Shown in pieces: positions 1 through 10,355 of a stretch of DNA of 64,000 bases. Source of the DNA: Dermacentor variabilis (Eukaryota > Arthropoda > Arachnida > Ixodida > Ixodidae); contig NC_134573.1 of NCBI RefSeq assembly GCF_050947875.1, positions 69,974,315-70,038,314 on the forward strand, read 5' to 3'. Under the pieces are notes generated by a model. That model saw only the letters and a program-made list of their open reading frames with translations, ran no database searches and had not been told where the DNA came from. Each line of letters opens with the position of its first letter. Positions within the stretch are counted from its first letter, which is position 1. Position numbers and translations under genes: made by a program.

Positions 1-1110
1 TGTATAAGAAAGGACAGCTGGATGTCATTTATTTTGACCTCACTAAGGCGTTTGATGTCGTATGCATCAAAACACTCCTTCAAAAGTTGACACAACTTAA
101 TCTGCGCTACTCTGACACAGCGCTCATAAGAAGCTATCTACGGCACGAGAAGTGCTACGTTCACGTAAATGGTCAGTCGTCAGAACATTTGCGGTTACAA
201 GTGGACTTTCTCAAGAGTCGACATTGTAATTTTTGCGTCATTGTGCGTTGGAAACAAGATGCTCATAAATGCATCAAAAACGAAAGCTTCGTGTGGAAGA
301 CTAACAGGCCTTTATTTTTTAATAGCGTTAAAGACGTTCCTCTGCCAAGTGCTCGGGGAACGAAGGACCTTGTAGTGTACTTCTATGGCCGTCTGAGTTT
401 CTCGCCCCACGCTCAACTGACGAGGCACGCACTCCGATTGCTCGGCACAGTACGTCGAGTGACGAGAGATTTCAAACAACCTGCGGCCATTTGTAACTTG
501 ATATAAGCGCGTATGCCTTCGTAGTCTTGAGTACGCCTCCGTGGTTTGGGGCGGCGCTTGTAGGTGAAATTGTGAACTTCTCGAAAATGTGGGAAAAAAA
601 GTTCATATCTATATTTAAACGTCGATTCTGTCAAAAACAGCCCATAGCCATGGAGCTAACACAAACACTCACGTTACCTACCCTTACCTGCAGACGCAAC
701 ATAGCGGGCGTATATTTTTCTTCCCAAATTAATACATGGACAATGTGCTGCTGGCAATTGCTTTCTAATGTGTACTTTTACATTATTTAAGGTTTAAGGA
801 AATGCGCGCCTTTTAGCCTTCAGGTTTTTGTGACCCTCTATCCAGAGGGCAGGCGACATATAACGCCCGTTCAAAGTGCCGGGATATCTTAATGGCAAAT
901 TTTAATATCTTCCTGAAAGGAGTTGCAAAGGAATTTCAATATCTGAACAAAAACTCTCATATTCGTTATGTGGTCTGTCATTCTGTAATCCTTTTTCTGC
1001 TTCTACGTTTTTGCTTTGTATTCTCTTCCTGTACACATTTTATGCTCTGTTAAAATCTGTGTTCGTGAAGTTATTATTCTTTCCTTTTTTATGTGTGCAC
1101 GTGTGTATGT
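1..1110 (+). pseudogene. LINE RT remnant (Jockey/CR1-like), cut by window start
   Basis: A decayed non-LTR retrotransposon RT that entered the window already in progress. In the frame starting at base 21, RT motif A reads VIYFDLTKAFDVV at about 21-60. Downstream of about 380 the frame resembles the region after the catalytic core, including a HALRLLGTVRRVTRDFKQP stretch to about 490. In another frame LEYASVVWGG (about 525-555) and FISIFKRRF (about 600-627) match the RT thumb, and LPTLTCRRNIAGVYF (about 672-720) looks like the C-terminal part. Motif B and the YADD motif are missing between about 200 and 380, so an internal deletion is likely. At least one frameshift or stop separates the parts. 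The element is dead. The RT assignment is firm, the clade is inferred from motif style, and the 3' limit is a guess. Confidence 0.75.
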
Positions 1111-1185
1111 GTGTGTGGGCCTGCACTGTTTTTCCTACGCATTGTTTCGCCGAGTGCGCCAGCACGCAGCCTTATAAAAATTTCT

Positions 1186-1720
1186 AGCAACATTTTTAGG
1201 CCGTCTTTTGACTATTGTTGCTAGAACTTACCAGCCGTCAATTGAAGTCCTACTAACCGTCTTTATACATCCTAACAGCGCTCTAGTAACACGCTAGAAA
1301 CAATTGCCCAGCAACTCCCTATAGAAACGTGTTCATAGGCTGTCGTTAAACTTCCTACGAGTTTCATATGAGCATTTTTCTTTATACACCCTAATAACAT
1401 TCTTTCAAATAAGAATGTTCATATATATTCTGCGATATTTCTACGAACCACCTATTAACATTCTTCCAATCGAAGGACTTCTATTTATAAACGTTCTAAG
1501 AACGTCCTATCAAACTCCTATTAATATTTGCCTTTATACACCCTAGTAACATCCTCTCAAGAATTGGCCAGTGTACTTCAAGTATGTTTTTAGATGGTCT
1601 GCAAACATTCTAGTAACCGTCAATCAACATAATTCTTTGGGCTCTTCAGTAACATCGTGGCAATATTTTACTTACATGTGCTTGCTACTAACGTTTTATT
1701 AGCCCCTTAGTAACATTTGT
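1186..1720. repeat. Degenerate repeats around a CTAGTAACATYC-like core
   Basis: About ten variants of a short core recur at irregular 30-90 base spacing, for example at 1249, 1281, 1389, 1456, 1526, 1541, 1608, 1646, 1683 and 1704. Two copies share a longer flank, tttatacaccctaRtaacat (1381-1400 and 1533-1552). There is no coding potential. It may be a decayed minisatellite or the subterminal repeats of a DNA transposon. Confidence 0.5.
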
Positions 1721-2724
1721 CCTACATACGACCTGGTAGCATACGGTAAACATTTGTCACTATGTGTAAACACGTTGGCAAACGGCAACACGCAACCTAG
1801 AAGGTGCATGTACAAGGAAAACAGATACAAGTTTGGACTACAAGAATTTTATTCACACAATATTTACAGAAAATTATGAGAGAAGTAATAGCGAAATGAA
1901 TAAAAATAATTAATTAAAATGACTCAGATGATTACAGCATGGCAGCTGTCGCATAATCTCCAGCCAGCATAGATGATAGCGTATTTTTTATATTCAGAGA
2001 TTATGTCTCTGCGAAAGTTTGCAGACTGAACCCTGCACAGAAACAAGATGTTCAGTGTTAACACCATGTTCAGGTAAGCACATCACATATATAGATCACG
2101 TTTTTAACAATGTTGACATGGAAGTTCGCATGAATGCAAAACTTGCAGCCGTCATCGCTGTATGGCAAGGATGGGGCACATGTTGCGATGCATACCCTTT
2201 GCTGCGTTGTGTTTACTACATATTAATAAAATGAGGAAAGCGTGCGAGCTCGTTCCCGCGAAAGAGGAAACTGCCTAAAATTATTGTTATGGCCCCCAAA
2301 GTTGTGGCTTGAATAATTTGAGTTTCCCAAAATGTTTTTAACTGATTTTCGGCATCAATAATTTACTCACTCAAAAAGCAAATTACGTTGTTTATTAATG
2401 GTGAAATTTGTAGCGCGCAAAACCGACAGGGACTCAGGGAAGGTGGACATACGAGCCCTCACTCACAAGGGTTTTTGGTAGGAGACAGGATATATATAAA
2501 AGCACCAGCTAGCTGCACCGAGCATGTGCAAAACGAGTCATCAATTTTTATATAAACAAATTACAAAACTTGAAGCACTATTCAAGAAAGCAAATTCTTT
2601 GTCAGTGATAGTAACCAATGGCTGACTGATGCATTTATAAGTACGCCTTATTATATGGACCGCTCCTGTGCTTTCACGTGTTCGTTTATTTTTATTCGTA
2701 GAAAATATATCAGTGTCAAAAAAT
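1721..2724. other. AT-rich non-coding stretch, nothing recognised
   Basis: No ORF above about 75 codons, no recognisable domain and no RNA gene. Several short polyadenylation-like AATAAA strings occur by chance composition. Confidence 0.5.
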
Positions 2725-2859
2725 ACCGGCTCACAATGACATAGGTTGCAGTGCTTAGACAAGTGCAAATGATTTTATTTCCCATACGCACTTGTCCAAC
2801 CAGCGCAACCTATGTCACAGTGAACCGGTTCACTGCAACATATGTCATTGTGAACCGGG
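2725..2859. repeat. Imperfect inverted repeat with an extra third copy
   Basis: The left arm (2725-2766) reads accggctcacaatgacatag then continues. The right arm (2789-2828) is its imperfect reverse complement, with ccaac/cagcg differences, around a loop of about 22 bases. A third copy of the outer half, tatgtcattgtgaaccgg, follows directly at 2841-2858 in the orientation of the right arm. It could fold as a stem of about 40 bp or be the fused ends of a small foldback element. Confidence 0.6.
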
Positions 2860-5029
2860 AAAATATACGCTCAATATTTCACTACCTTTCATCCTGTGCA
2901 GCTAGAGTAGGAAAGAGCAAGAAATTTGTTCCTGATCAAGCAATATTTACCACACATTAAGTCATCGCGACCGCTGCGAAAACATAGTGTTTGTACGCCT
3001 CGTGTTTATAGCTACTTCAAGCGTGACGCAGTGACGCGGCGTAGTTCAAGTATGCAAGAAAATCGTTCTTACAACATTTCACGTCAATACAGTTCGCGCT
3101 ATAATGACCTGCCAAAATGCGGCATACGAAACTTAAATCAAGATAATATCGAAATAATATGATACGAAAATGATGGAAAGGAACGTACTTTTTACTATAA
3201 TTTGGAGACCGACAAAACTTCGGTGCAGTGCTGTCTTGAGGAACAGCTGTTCGCTACTTGTGCTGTGTGCAGCTTAAAACACGGACAGCGCCGATATTCA
3301 ATCACTTGCTGGTTTGCTTGCCTTGATGAATCAGCGACAACACAGCATCAGCATAAACAGCAGCAAAAATAGCTAGTTTGCTGCTACAATACGTGACCAA
3401 AAACCTACATCGCTCCGACCATAACACGCCCGCGTCGCAAAGGAACTGATGGTGATGGCGATGGTCTCCTTCGCCTTGACTCGGACCACTGCCAAATTTG
3501 TGCGCATGCGCGAGAGAGTCATGTGACTGCCGTTCCATCCATCCGCATCGCTTTTACCACTGCCGAACGAAAGCCCCACTTTATGCCCAAGCATGCACCC
3601 CCACCCCGTACCTTGCGAGGGTTGACTGACACCAAGACATTCATCACCTTTCGGTGGCAGGTGTGGCGGGCCTTTGTATGCGATGCAGCCCTTTCTGGGA
3701 ACTTCACTCAGATGGAGGAGTGCAGTTCCCAGAAGGGAGTGGCCGAGGTTTAAAATGAACCTGACAAGACGGACGGCTTAATCTTGTTGTTCAGTTAGGG
3801 TTAGAATTTTATCTTTCGAGACAATTATTCTTCTGAAAACCGACTTTTTTTAAACCGAAATTTATTAAACATAGAAAAAGAAGATAGTATAAAGTAAATT
3901 ATGTGGTTATACTATTTTGCGCGAAAACATCATTTAGCACTTGCCGCTTTCAGAGACAAGAATTTGCTTAATGGCACCCAGCGTAAAATAATCTTGAAAT
4001 CTATTTTAGTAGTGCTTTTCTAGTTAAATATATGTACTAAGCGGGGTGGCTATGATGTTACCGGTTTTCAGACGCCCGAGGCACGGCAAAAGCATGGCCT
4101 TTGATATCTTGGCTCTTGGTATCCGGAATGCCATAATTACGGATGTCACAAGGGCACGGCAACACCTTGTGGGAGCTAAGAATTTGGTCGCCGTGTTATG
4201 AAGCGAAAGCACTGAATATTAAAAGTGAATAATTATTCCTTTTCAGTCTGGTTTCTCACACAGCAATCAGCCATCGCCGTGAAGTAGATCAGTTGACATG
4301 GTTACTTTGCCTTCACTTTGATGTAACGCTTTATTAGTTTCCTTTAGTGTACGAAAGGCGTCGGTAGGAGGCAGGGACGAAAGCGCGCGAATAGGGACGC
4401 GAGCATTTCTTCATTTTCGTATACAATAAGCATAATTTTATTGCTTTTTCACAGAAAGGTGTGACTTGCAAAGAGTTAAGCTTTTCTTGGTATTCGACCT
4501 CCTGGGCTTTCTCAGGCCAGCACTCGGTCTCACTCAACAGCAGCTGTATTTTGCAGCCATTTAAGTGTTTGAGCGGCACCGTTCCAGCGCAGTGTTAATC
4601 TAAGTTTTGGCTCTTTTTCTTCTTTTTAACAAATATCGTGATGCTACTGTGGTGACATGTTCCAGCTTATGGCGTACTATTCATATCGCGGAATGCACTG
4701 ACCTGTTTATCTCGTTACAAAGCTAACTCGTTACAAAGCAGACAAAGCTAATTGGTTGCCTTGCAATAGCAGTGCGTGGTAAGGGTCGATATGCGTTCAA
4801 GTCGCACGCCACGCCACACGCCTGCCCGCACGAATGTGATCGGGTGAAAATTTGCAGATTTTGCAGACTGGTACACATATTTTCGTTTACCTTGCATGTG
4901 CGAGCCCACTGTAGGCTAAAATCTGTGAACCAGTGTGCGAAATGCGCAGCTTTCAGCACGACCGCGCGTGCGGCAAGTGGGCGGTGTCACGGCTCAAGCG
5001 TAAATCGGCCTTTAATTAACCAGCACTAA
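2860..5029. other. Unassigned intergenic DNA
   Basis: No convincing gene. 3420-3740 is richer in GC, with overlapping short ORFs on both strands that match nothing I know. An 11-bp perfect inverted repeat, ttctgggaact (3693-3703) and agttcccagaa (3724-3734), closes a 20-base loop. The rest is AT-rich. Confidence 0.45.
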
Positions 5030-5140
5030 GGCCGGGATAGAGTAAATTTCTCTGTCGTCTTTCTAACCTCTATCTCCCATCCCCAGATTAGGGTAGCAAA
5101 CCGGAGACTGATCTCTGGTTAACCTTCCTGCCTTTCCTCT

Positions 5141-5180
<40 letters not shown>
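5030..5180 (+). mobile_element. 5'-truncated LINE 3' tail ending in (TC)n
   Basis: The stretch ccggagactgatctctggtt then aaccttcctgcctttcctct matches the 3' UTR end of the RNase H-bearing LINE at 55017-60876 and its small copy at 55768-55978. Shared features are the gggtagcaaa block, ggttaacctccctgcctttcc and a terminal TC tract (5144-5179 here). It is a short dead-on-arrival copy. The 5' limit is uncertain and no TSD was seen. Confidence 0.7.
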
Positions 5181-5572
5181 AGGTGTGCTTACGTCACTGG
5201 ATGCTCATGTAGTCCAGTAGAACATTTAAAAAGATTAGTTCTAACAGTTTACGAACATATTTATTTACACAATTTAGTATCACTTTGTCAACAATTAGCT
5301 ACCGACTTGCATTCGAACTGTGATTTAAAATAAAGAGCTTGATTCCTGAGTATGCCATATATTGGAATTATTGTTCTTTACAAAAATTTATCAATAACTG
5401 TCAAGTACCTTCCCATTATAAATATTTTTCAAACAGTACGGGCTGTTGACGTACTGGGGAGACATATCCTTCAGAAAAGAGTAAAAAAAAAACATTTTGA
5501 TGATGTATATATTAAAACATTCGTTACACGAAAGTAACACGCCTTGTGACGGAGTACTAAGGTTACTTAGAC

Positions 5573-5791
5573 AAAAGTTAGAAGACGGTATGTTAACGGT
5601 GTACTTAAATTATTTATACAAAAGTAAGAAGGAAGTCTTTTAACGGTGTATTTAAAATATTCCTTATATAAAAGAAAAGAAGTCTGTTAACGGTGCATTT
5701 AAAACATTCTTTATACAAACGCACGAAGGACGTCTTCTAACGGTGTATTTAAGACATTCTCTATACAAAAGTAAGAAGAAATATTTTGACA
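5573..5791. repeat. Tandem repeat, about 48-bp unit, 4-5 copies
   Basis: Copies begin near 5573, 5620, 5670, 5717 and 5767 (steps of 47-50). Each reads roughly aaaagtaagaagg, then a variable gtctt, then taacggtgtatttaaaac and attctttatac. A decayed possible copy lies near 5476. There is no coding potential. Confidence 0.75.
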
Positions 5792-7962
5792 ATGCAAGAA
5801 CAAATGCTACTACAATGTAAATGCAAATACACTGTCAGTAAAGTGAACTGAAAGTTGGTAGAAGTTCTAAATAATGTCAATATTCATTCTTGTAATGAAA
5901 GATGCTCGAGGTTGTTCATGGGAACTTGTATAAACACCTTTGATGTGATTTGATTTGGTTATAAGGAAAATCCAATTGCGCGTCTCGCCTTCTCATGGAC
6001 GGCCTCTTTTTCTTTTAACACGCCTGACACGAAGCGAAGTTGGGGCACAGCACCTTGCCATTTATGCATCACTGCAGAGTACAGACACTAGAGAGCGTGG
6101 TCGATGAGCAGACGTACAGTTACATTTAACGAAATGTGCGTCTCCCGGACAGAAAACCGAAAAGTGTTCTAAATGTGCTGGCGCTCATCGCTAATCTCCA
6201 ATATTTACCAATATATCACTGTTAAGTGTTTAAGGATGACAAAAGCTGCTTGCATGTCACACATATTTAGCAACATCTCTGTTCTTTCACTTTCTCTCAA
6301 GTTTCCAACTCTGCTCCACGAAATAACAGCGAGATTCTAGTTTCAGAGGACGTAATTTCTATACCCTATACACATTAAACATCAGAAATACTTGGCTACT
6401 ATTACTAGGTATATAAGACACAAAACAAGGCGAATGACTTCTCGCCGTTCGCTTTTAGGCACGTGGCACCCCAGATCGTGATAAATGGCGGTTGCATTTC
6501 ACCGGAGAAAACATGCGTAACCGTGTCTAACTTTATCCATATATTCATTTATAACTGTGAATGCCGCTCTCCACAAAAGTCCCGCGACCGCGTCATCGGC
6601 AGTTGGGCCTGTTTAATGCGACTAAGCGCACAATATTTTGCTATTTATAGCTGAATTTCTTTAATGGATGCGTTCTGCAGTTGAGGAAGCGCATTAGTCA
6701 CTTCGCACTGCGCGAGAATTCGAGCCAGAATGAGCACGAGCGGACGCGTTTCGACTGTCGCCTCGCACAGTGGCACGCGACGCGATGGCAACCGCAAGTC
6801 GTGGCGTGATACATCTTCGTTACGAACTTCTCAATGAGGACGTCTGCGTTAGCGGAATGGATCTTTCGTGCGCCAGCGGGCGTAATGTGTGCCCCAACCC
6901 GCGCGCCGTGCTTTAGGCGGTACGCGCGGAGGCGCGCATTCGCTAACGTTCCGCCGCGACCAACCGGCGTTGACGTTCTTTGTTTTTTGTTATCATTATT
7001 AATGTATGGAAACTGAACGGTCCCCAAAATACTCGGCATCTACTCAGTCGTCTAGGTGCTCCTGAGCCGCATCCTTCGTTTTACTGATCAGAAAACAAAA
7101 TGAAATAAAGTCGTCTGCTTTTACACTTTACACTCTGGATATGAACTACTGAAAGCGCAGGGCAAATCATGGTCAGTCGACTCGGAAAAGTTAACTGAGC
7201 GGAAGCGGCGGACAGCACATCACCGGCCCTCGAATAGCAGGAGTGCGCGGTTATTCGAAATTTCGAACACGGACCGAATAGTGTGTGCCATTTCATTCGG
7301 GCTCGGTACGAGAATTCGCTATTCGAAGTTTTCAAATATTGGTTATACTAATAATTGCATACCAGCGCTCGGGACTCCACCTGTAGAAATCCACGTGCTG
7401 CTTTCGAGTGGCCCACACGTGTTTCTTCTGCAGCGCAGCCGCTGGGCTAACACGTGAAATGGCTCATCCCGTGACGGAAATTCCCGTCGTGGACGGCATT
7501 AAGGGCATCAAGTATTGCTAATAAGATTCTACTTGCTTTCTTTTTTCAAGTAAACGGGTCTCGGGTATTATTATAATTTACGTTGTTTAGAACGGAGGAA
7601 TTATGCCGTATTCGATTAAACAAGTGAAGGTGAATTTCCTCAGAAATTCTTAATCAGCTCATTTAGAAATGAGTTAGAAAAGGCTGCTAAGCACGAAAGA
7701 GCATAGCAGAAAACTGTCATTTTCTTTCGATCGGTTGATTTCGTTCCTGAACTAAGAAAAAAAGAAAATGAATGCGTTTATTAATATAAGTGACTTGGCC
7801 GGACTGCGCCCCTTATTTGTGGAGAGTTCCTGCGGAAAAGCACCTCGTTCGACCGCTCGTTCAGCACTCAGCTGATACAGAACGTAAAGAACAAAGAGTT
7901 TGAGCTTTCCAGTATCAACTAACTGAAGGCAAGAAGGCTGCAGCGAATTGTTCAAGAAACGT
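5792..7962. other. Unassigned DNA with a GC-rich patch
   Basis: Mostly AT-rich. 6690-7040 is GC-rich and holds a 113-codon minus-strand ORF (7039-6698) with a Cys/His-containing middle (TTCGCHRVACHCARR). I do not recognise it and cannot show that it is translated. 7240-7340 repeats attcgaa-like words. No RNA gene seen. Confidence 0.4.
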
Positions 7963-8228
7963 CAAGTGTCGGTGAAAAAAAATTAAATTCCGGGGTTTTA
8001 CGTGCCAAAACCACTTTCTGATTATGAGGCACGCCGTAGTGGAGGACTCCGGAAATTTCGACCACCTGGGGTTCTTTAACATGCACCTAAATCTAAGCAC
8101 ACGGGTGTTTTTGCATTCCGCCCCCATCGAAATGCGGCCGCCGTGGCCGGGTTTCGATCCCGCGACCTCGTGCTCAGCAGCCCAACACCATAGATACTGA
8201 GCAACCACGGCGAGTAAGTGTCGGTGAA
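7963..8228 (-). mobile_element. tRNA-derived SINE with TSD
   Basis: On the minus strand the SINE starts with a tRNA-like head (gccgtggttgctcagt..., about 8215 downward) carrying a pol III B-box match, ggatcgaaaccc, near 8155. The body has the conserved words gggggcggaatgc and ttaaagaaccccaggtggtc, and the 3' end is ggcacgtaaaaccccgg near 7990. The duplicated target aagtgtcggtgaa is at 7963-7975 and 8216-8228, and similarity continues through the following A-rich bases. It is non-autonomous. The head has mismatches to a functional tRNA, so it is not a tRNA gene. Confidence 0.92.
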
Positions 8229-9315
8229 CAAAAATTACTGAGCAGTTTTCGTTTATTCTGCAGTTATCAGCATAACAGGCGTGCGTACTCCTTTGCATCA
8301 ATTTTAATTATTAGGCAATCTTTTTTTCTTGGCAGGGCCTCTATCGCCCGTATTTCGCTTACTGGCAGTCAAATGTGTATGAATAAACTTCTGCGACACA
8401 GGAACCACTTCGGCATTCCTTAGAGATTGAATCGCATTACGAGCATAACAGCAGTCAGAAGGCTTAAAATAATTCTGATACTTCAACGAAATTTCATTGC
8501 ACCCCACAATCAGACTGTGCTGACCGAGTGAGAACCAGCAAGAAGTCATTTGTTTCCTGATACCTAAAACATGAACGCTTCCCGACTTCTGGGTAAAAAA
8601 ATGTATTGAGCCATGAGAACGCCGATGCCGACGACTTCAACTAATATTCGACAATTTTGGCAGATGAACGTGGAAACAAGAGCATGAAATTATAAGAGTT
8701 CTGCAGTATTTATCAAAGCAGTAGCAGTCCCACCAATAGTATATAATAAATTATAAAGCCCCAGGTGAATCGCTATCGCACGCACTAGCCACGTAAACCT
8801 ACGGCATGCCTGCGTAAATGTTCAGACACGTTTCTTCGTTGCCTCCGCTGTGTCCTTTCGTAGAACATAATTTCCCAAATTGATCGAGTACCCGCTGATG
8901 CACCCCACAATCTCACGTCGTTTCAACAGCACAAAAGTATAGCCACGTCATGGAATCGATAATGTATGCATACGGGGCGTAGAACAATTACTGCCGCGTT
9001 ATCTAGTGTTCTGCCCAACAATGGCATAGAACCAAGTGGTGCTGTCGCTCGATTTTCACAGCGAAGCTGTACACCTCTACCCTCACCCCCCGCAATGCAT
9101 TTGTCGCGACCCTGGGCAAAAACTCAACCACTCACAGCGGAAGGCACGCGTCGTTTGCGCCGCTGGGTTCCTTGCAACGGTACCAGATGGCGCTGACCTC
9201 CGCGCCTCCGTGGTAATGGCGGCGACTGCTGTGTGGGGGAAACAAAATAGAAGTACCAGAAAGCTTGCCTTCACGCGTAGTGCTTGCCGCAAGTGTTTCC
9301 CGGTAAATATTACGG
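8229..9315. other. Unassigned DNA
   Basis: No recognisable coding region. The 14-mer tgcaccccacaatc occurs twice (about 8498 and 8900). 9060-9240 is GC-rich with short overlapping ORFs on both strands and no family match. Confidence 0.4.
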
Positions 9316-9822
9316 TTGCATAAGCTGCAGTTGCCGGGAAGCGACAGCTGTAGCATACGAGGCAGCGAGTTACGCAAGTACCGTTGCCTAGGTGAAAGAA
9401 GAACCCGCCTAGCAACTGATTTCATTTGTGCTCTTATAGCGCTATCTAGAGGATATGCATATTTAGGGCTCCCGTCGAGCAACGTGAACACGATGGGCGG
9501 CTACGGAAAGGGTAGCGTCAATATGCGCAACAGCGCGGCACTCAGGCTAGGCAGGACGCAGCGGTTCCTGCCCAAAGCAAGCAACGCACAGTTCGGATGC
9601 CTGAAGAGCAGCGCCAATACAATGAGCCACAAAAGGAACAGCAACGTCAATATGGAAAACTGCGTCGTGCACAAGCTCGACAGGATCCACTTCAAGCCTA
9701 CGTCACATTGCCCTACCGGATCAGGTAGTTCCACAGCTTTGCTGGCCAACCACCTTCAAGGCTTGGATTGGCAACCCCCCCCCACACACACACATTTTTG
9801 TCCTAGTAATATCTTCGACTAG
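9316..9822 (+). CDS. Uncertain 168-codon ORF with an internal repeat
   Basis: An ATG-initiated ORF of 168 codons that I do not recognise. Its middle holds two imperfect copies of a unit of about 40 residues. One runs from NVNTMGGYGKGSVNM near residue 55, the other from SANTMSHKRNSNVNM near residue 97, each followed by a (V/R)L(D/G)R(I/T) motif. The opposite strand of the same repeat (9749-9501) is an 82-codon ORF with a strongly hydrophobic stretch, ILTLLFLLWLIVLALLF, so the repeat could be read either way or not at all. There are no clear splice signals, no polyadenylation signal just downstream, and low-complexity C and CA runs from 9775. It may be a decayed transposon or minisatellite; translation is unproven. 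Confidence 0.2.
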   Translation: MHKLQLPGSDSCSIRGSELRKYRCLGERRTRLATDFICALIALSRGYAYLGLPSSNVNTMGGYGKGSVNMRNSAALRLGRTQRFLPKASNAQFGCLKSSANTMSHKRNSNVNMENCVVHKLDRIHFKPTSHCPTGSGSSTALLANHLQGLDWQPPPTHTHFCPSNIFD

Positions 9823-10355
9823 AAAAGCGGTGCTCAAAGGAATAAGATTTCCTTTTTTTCATATTGTTTTGATTTTGTCGTCCAACATAGCCAAAAAAGG
9901 TCAAAGCCTAAACGCTGCACCAGGAAACAATATCGCGGTGGCAGGGAAAGCAATATCGTTTCGTCCAAGGACCACAACACAAGAAAACTTATGGAACCTT
10001 CATATACATTGAAAGCAAAGCCGGAAAAGGGATCGCGAAGCCATCTGTTGCCCTTAGTACCAGATAATTGCGGTTTTACAAAAAGAGAAGTATTCGTGAG
10101 GTTCTATAACCCCACTGGTAAACGTTCGCTATGACATCATTGGCTTTTTTTTCTTGGATTTCGCGAACGTGGCCACTATAGGGGACAAGGTTTAGTTTTC
10201 GCAATTTTCATGGTTTTATCCAGCTGGTGCGGTTGTGCATGCTCGTTTTTGATTATTTTTGTGAAGTTGTTCAGATACATATATAATACTCTATAGATAA
10301 ACATTTATCTGAAACAAAGCTCTCATGTGTGAACCTACCTATTTTTTTTTATTCC
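9823..10355. other. AT-rich non-coding DNA before the LINE insertion
   Basis: No gene recognised. It ends at the 12-bp target-site copy at 10356-10367. Confidence 0.5.

Noticed and set aside
3302..3753. Cluster of overlapping ORFs on both strands
   Set aside because: Equal potential in several frames of a GC-rich patch with no recognisable domain.
6698..7039. Cys/His-containing 113-codon ORF as a zinc-finger gene
   Set aside because: Spacing of Cys and His fits no standard finger and there is no supporting gene context.
8140..8215. tRNA gene suggested by a B-box match
   Set aside because: It is the tRNA-like head of a SINE, with TSDs and a SINE body; the same head recurs at 29.6, 30.7, 37.4 and 58.6 kb.
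7915..8301. 128-codon minus-strand ORF, with a near-identical one at 29355-29648
   Set aside because: Both are readings through SINE copies; the shared peptide comes from the SINE.
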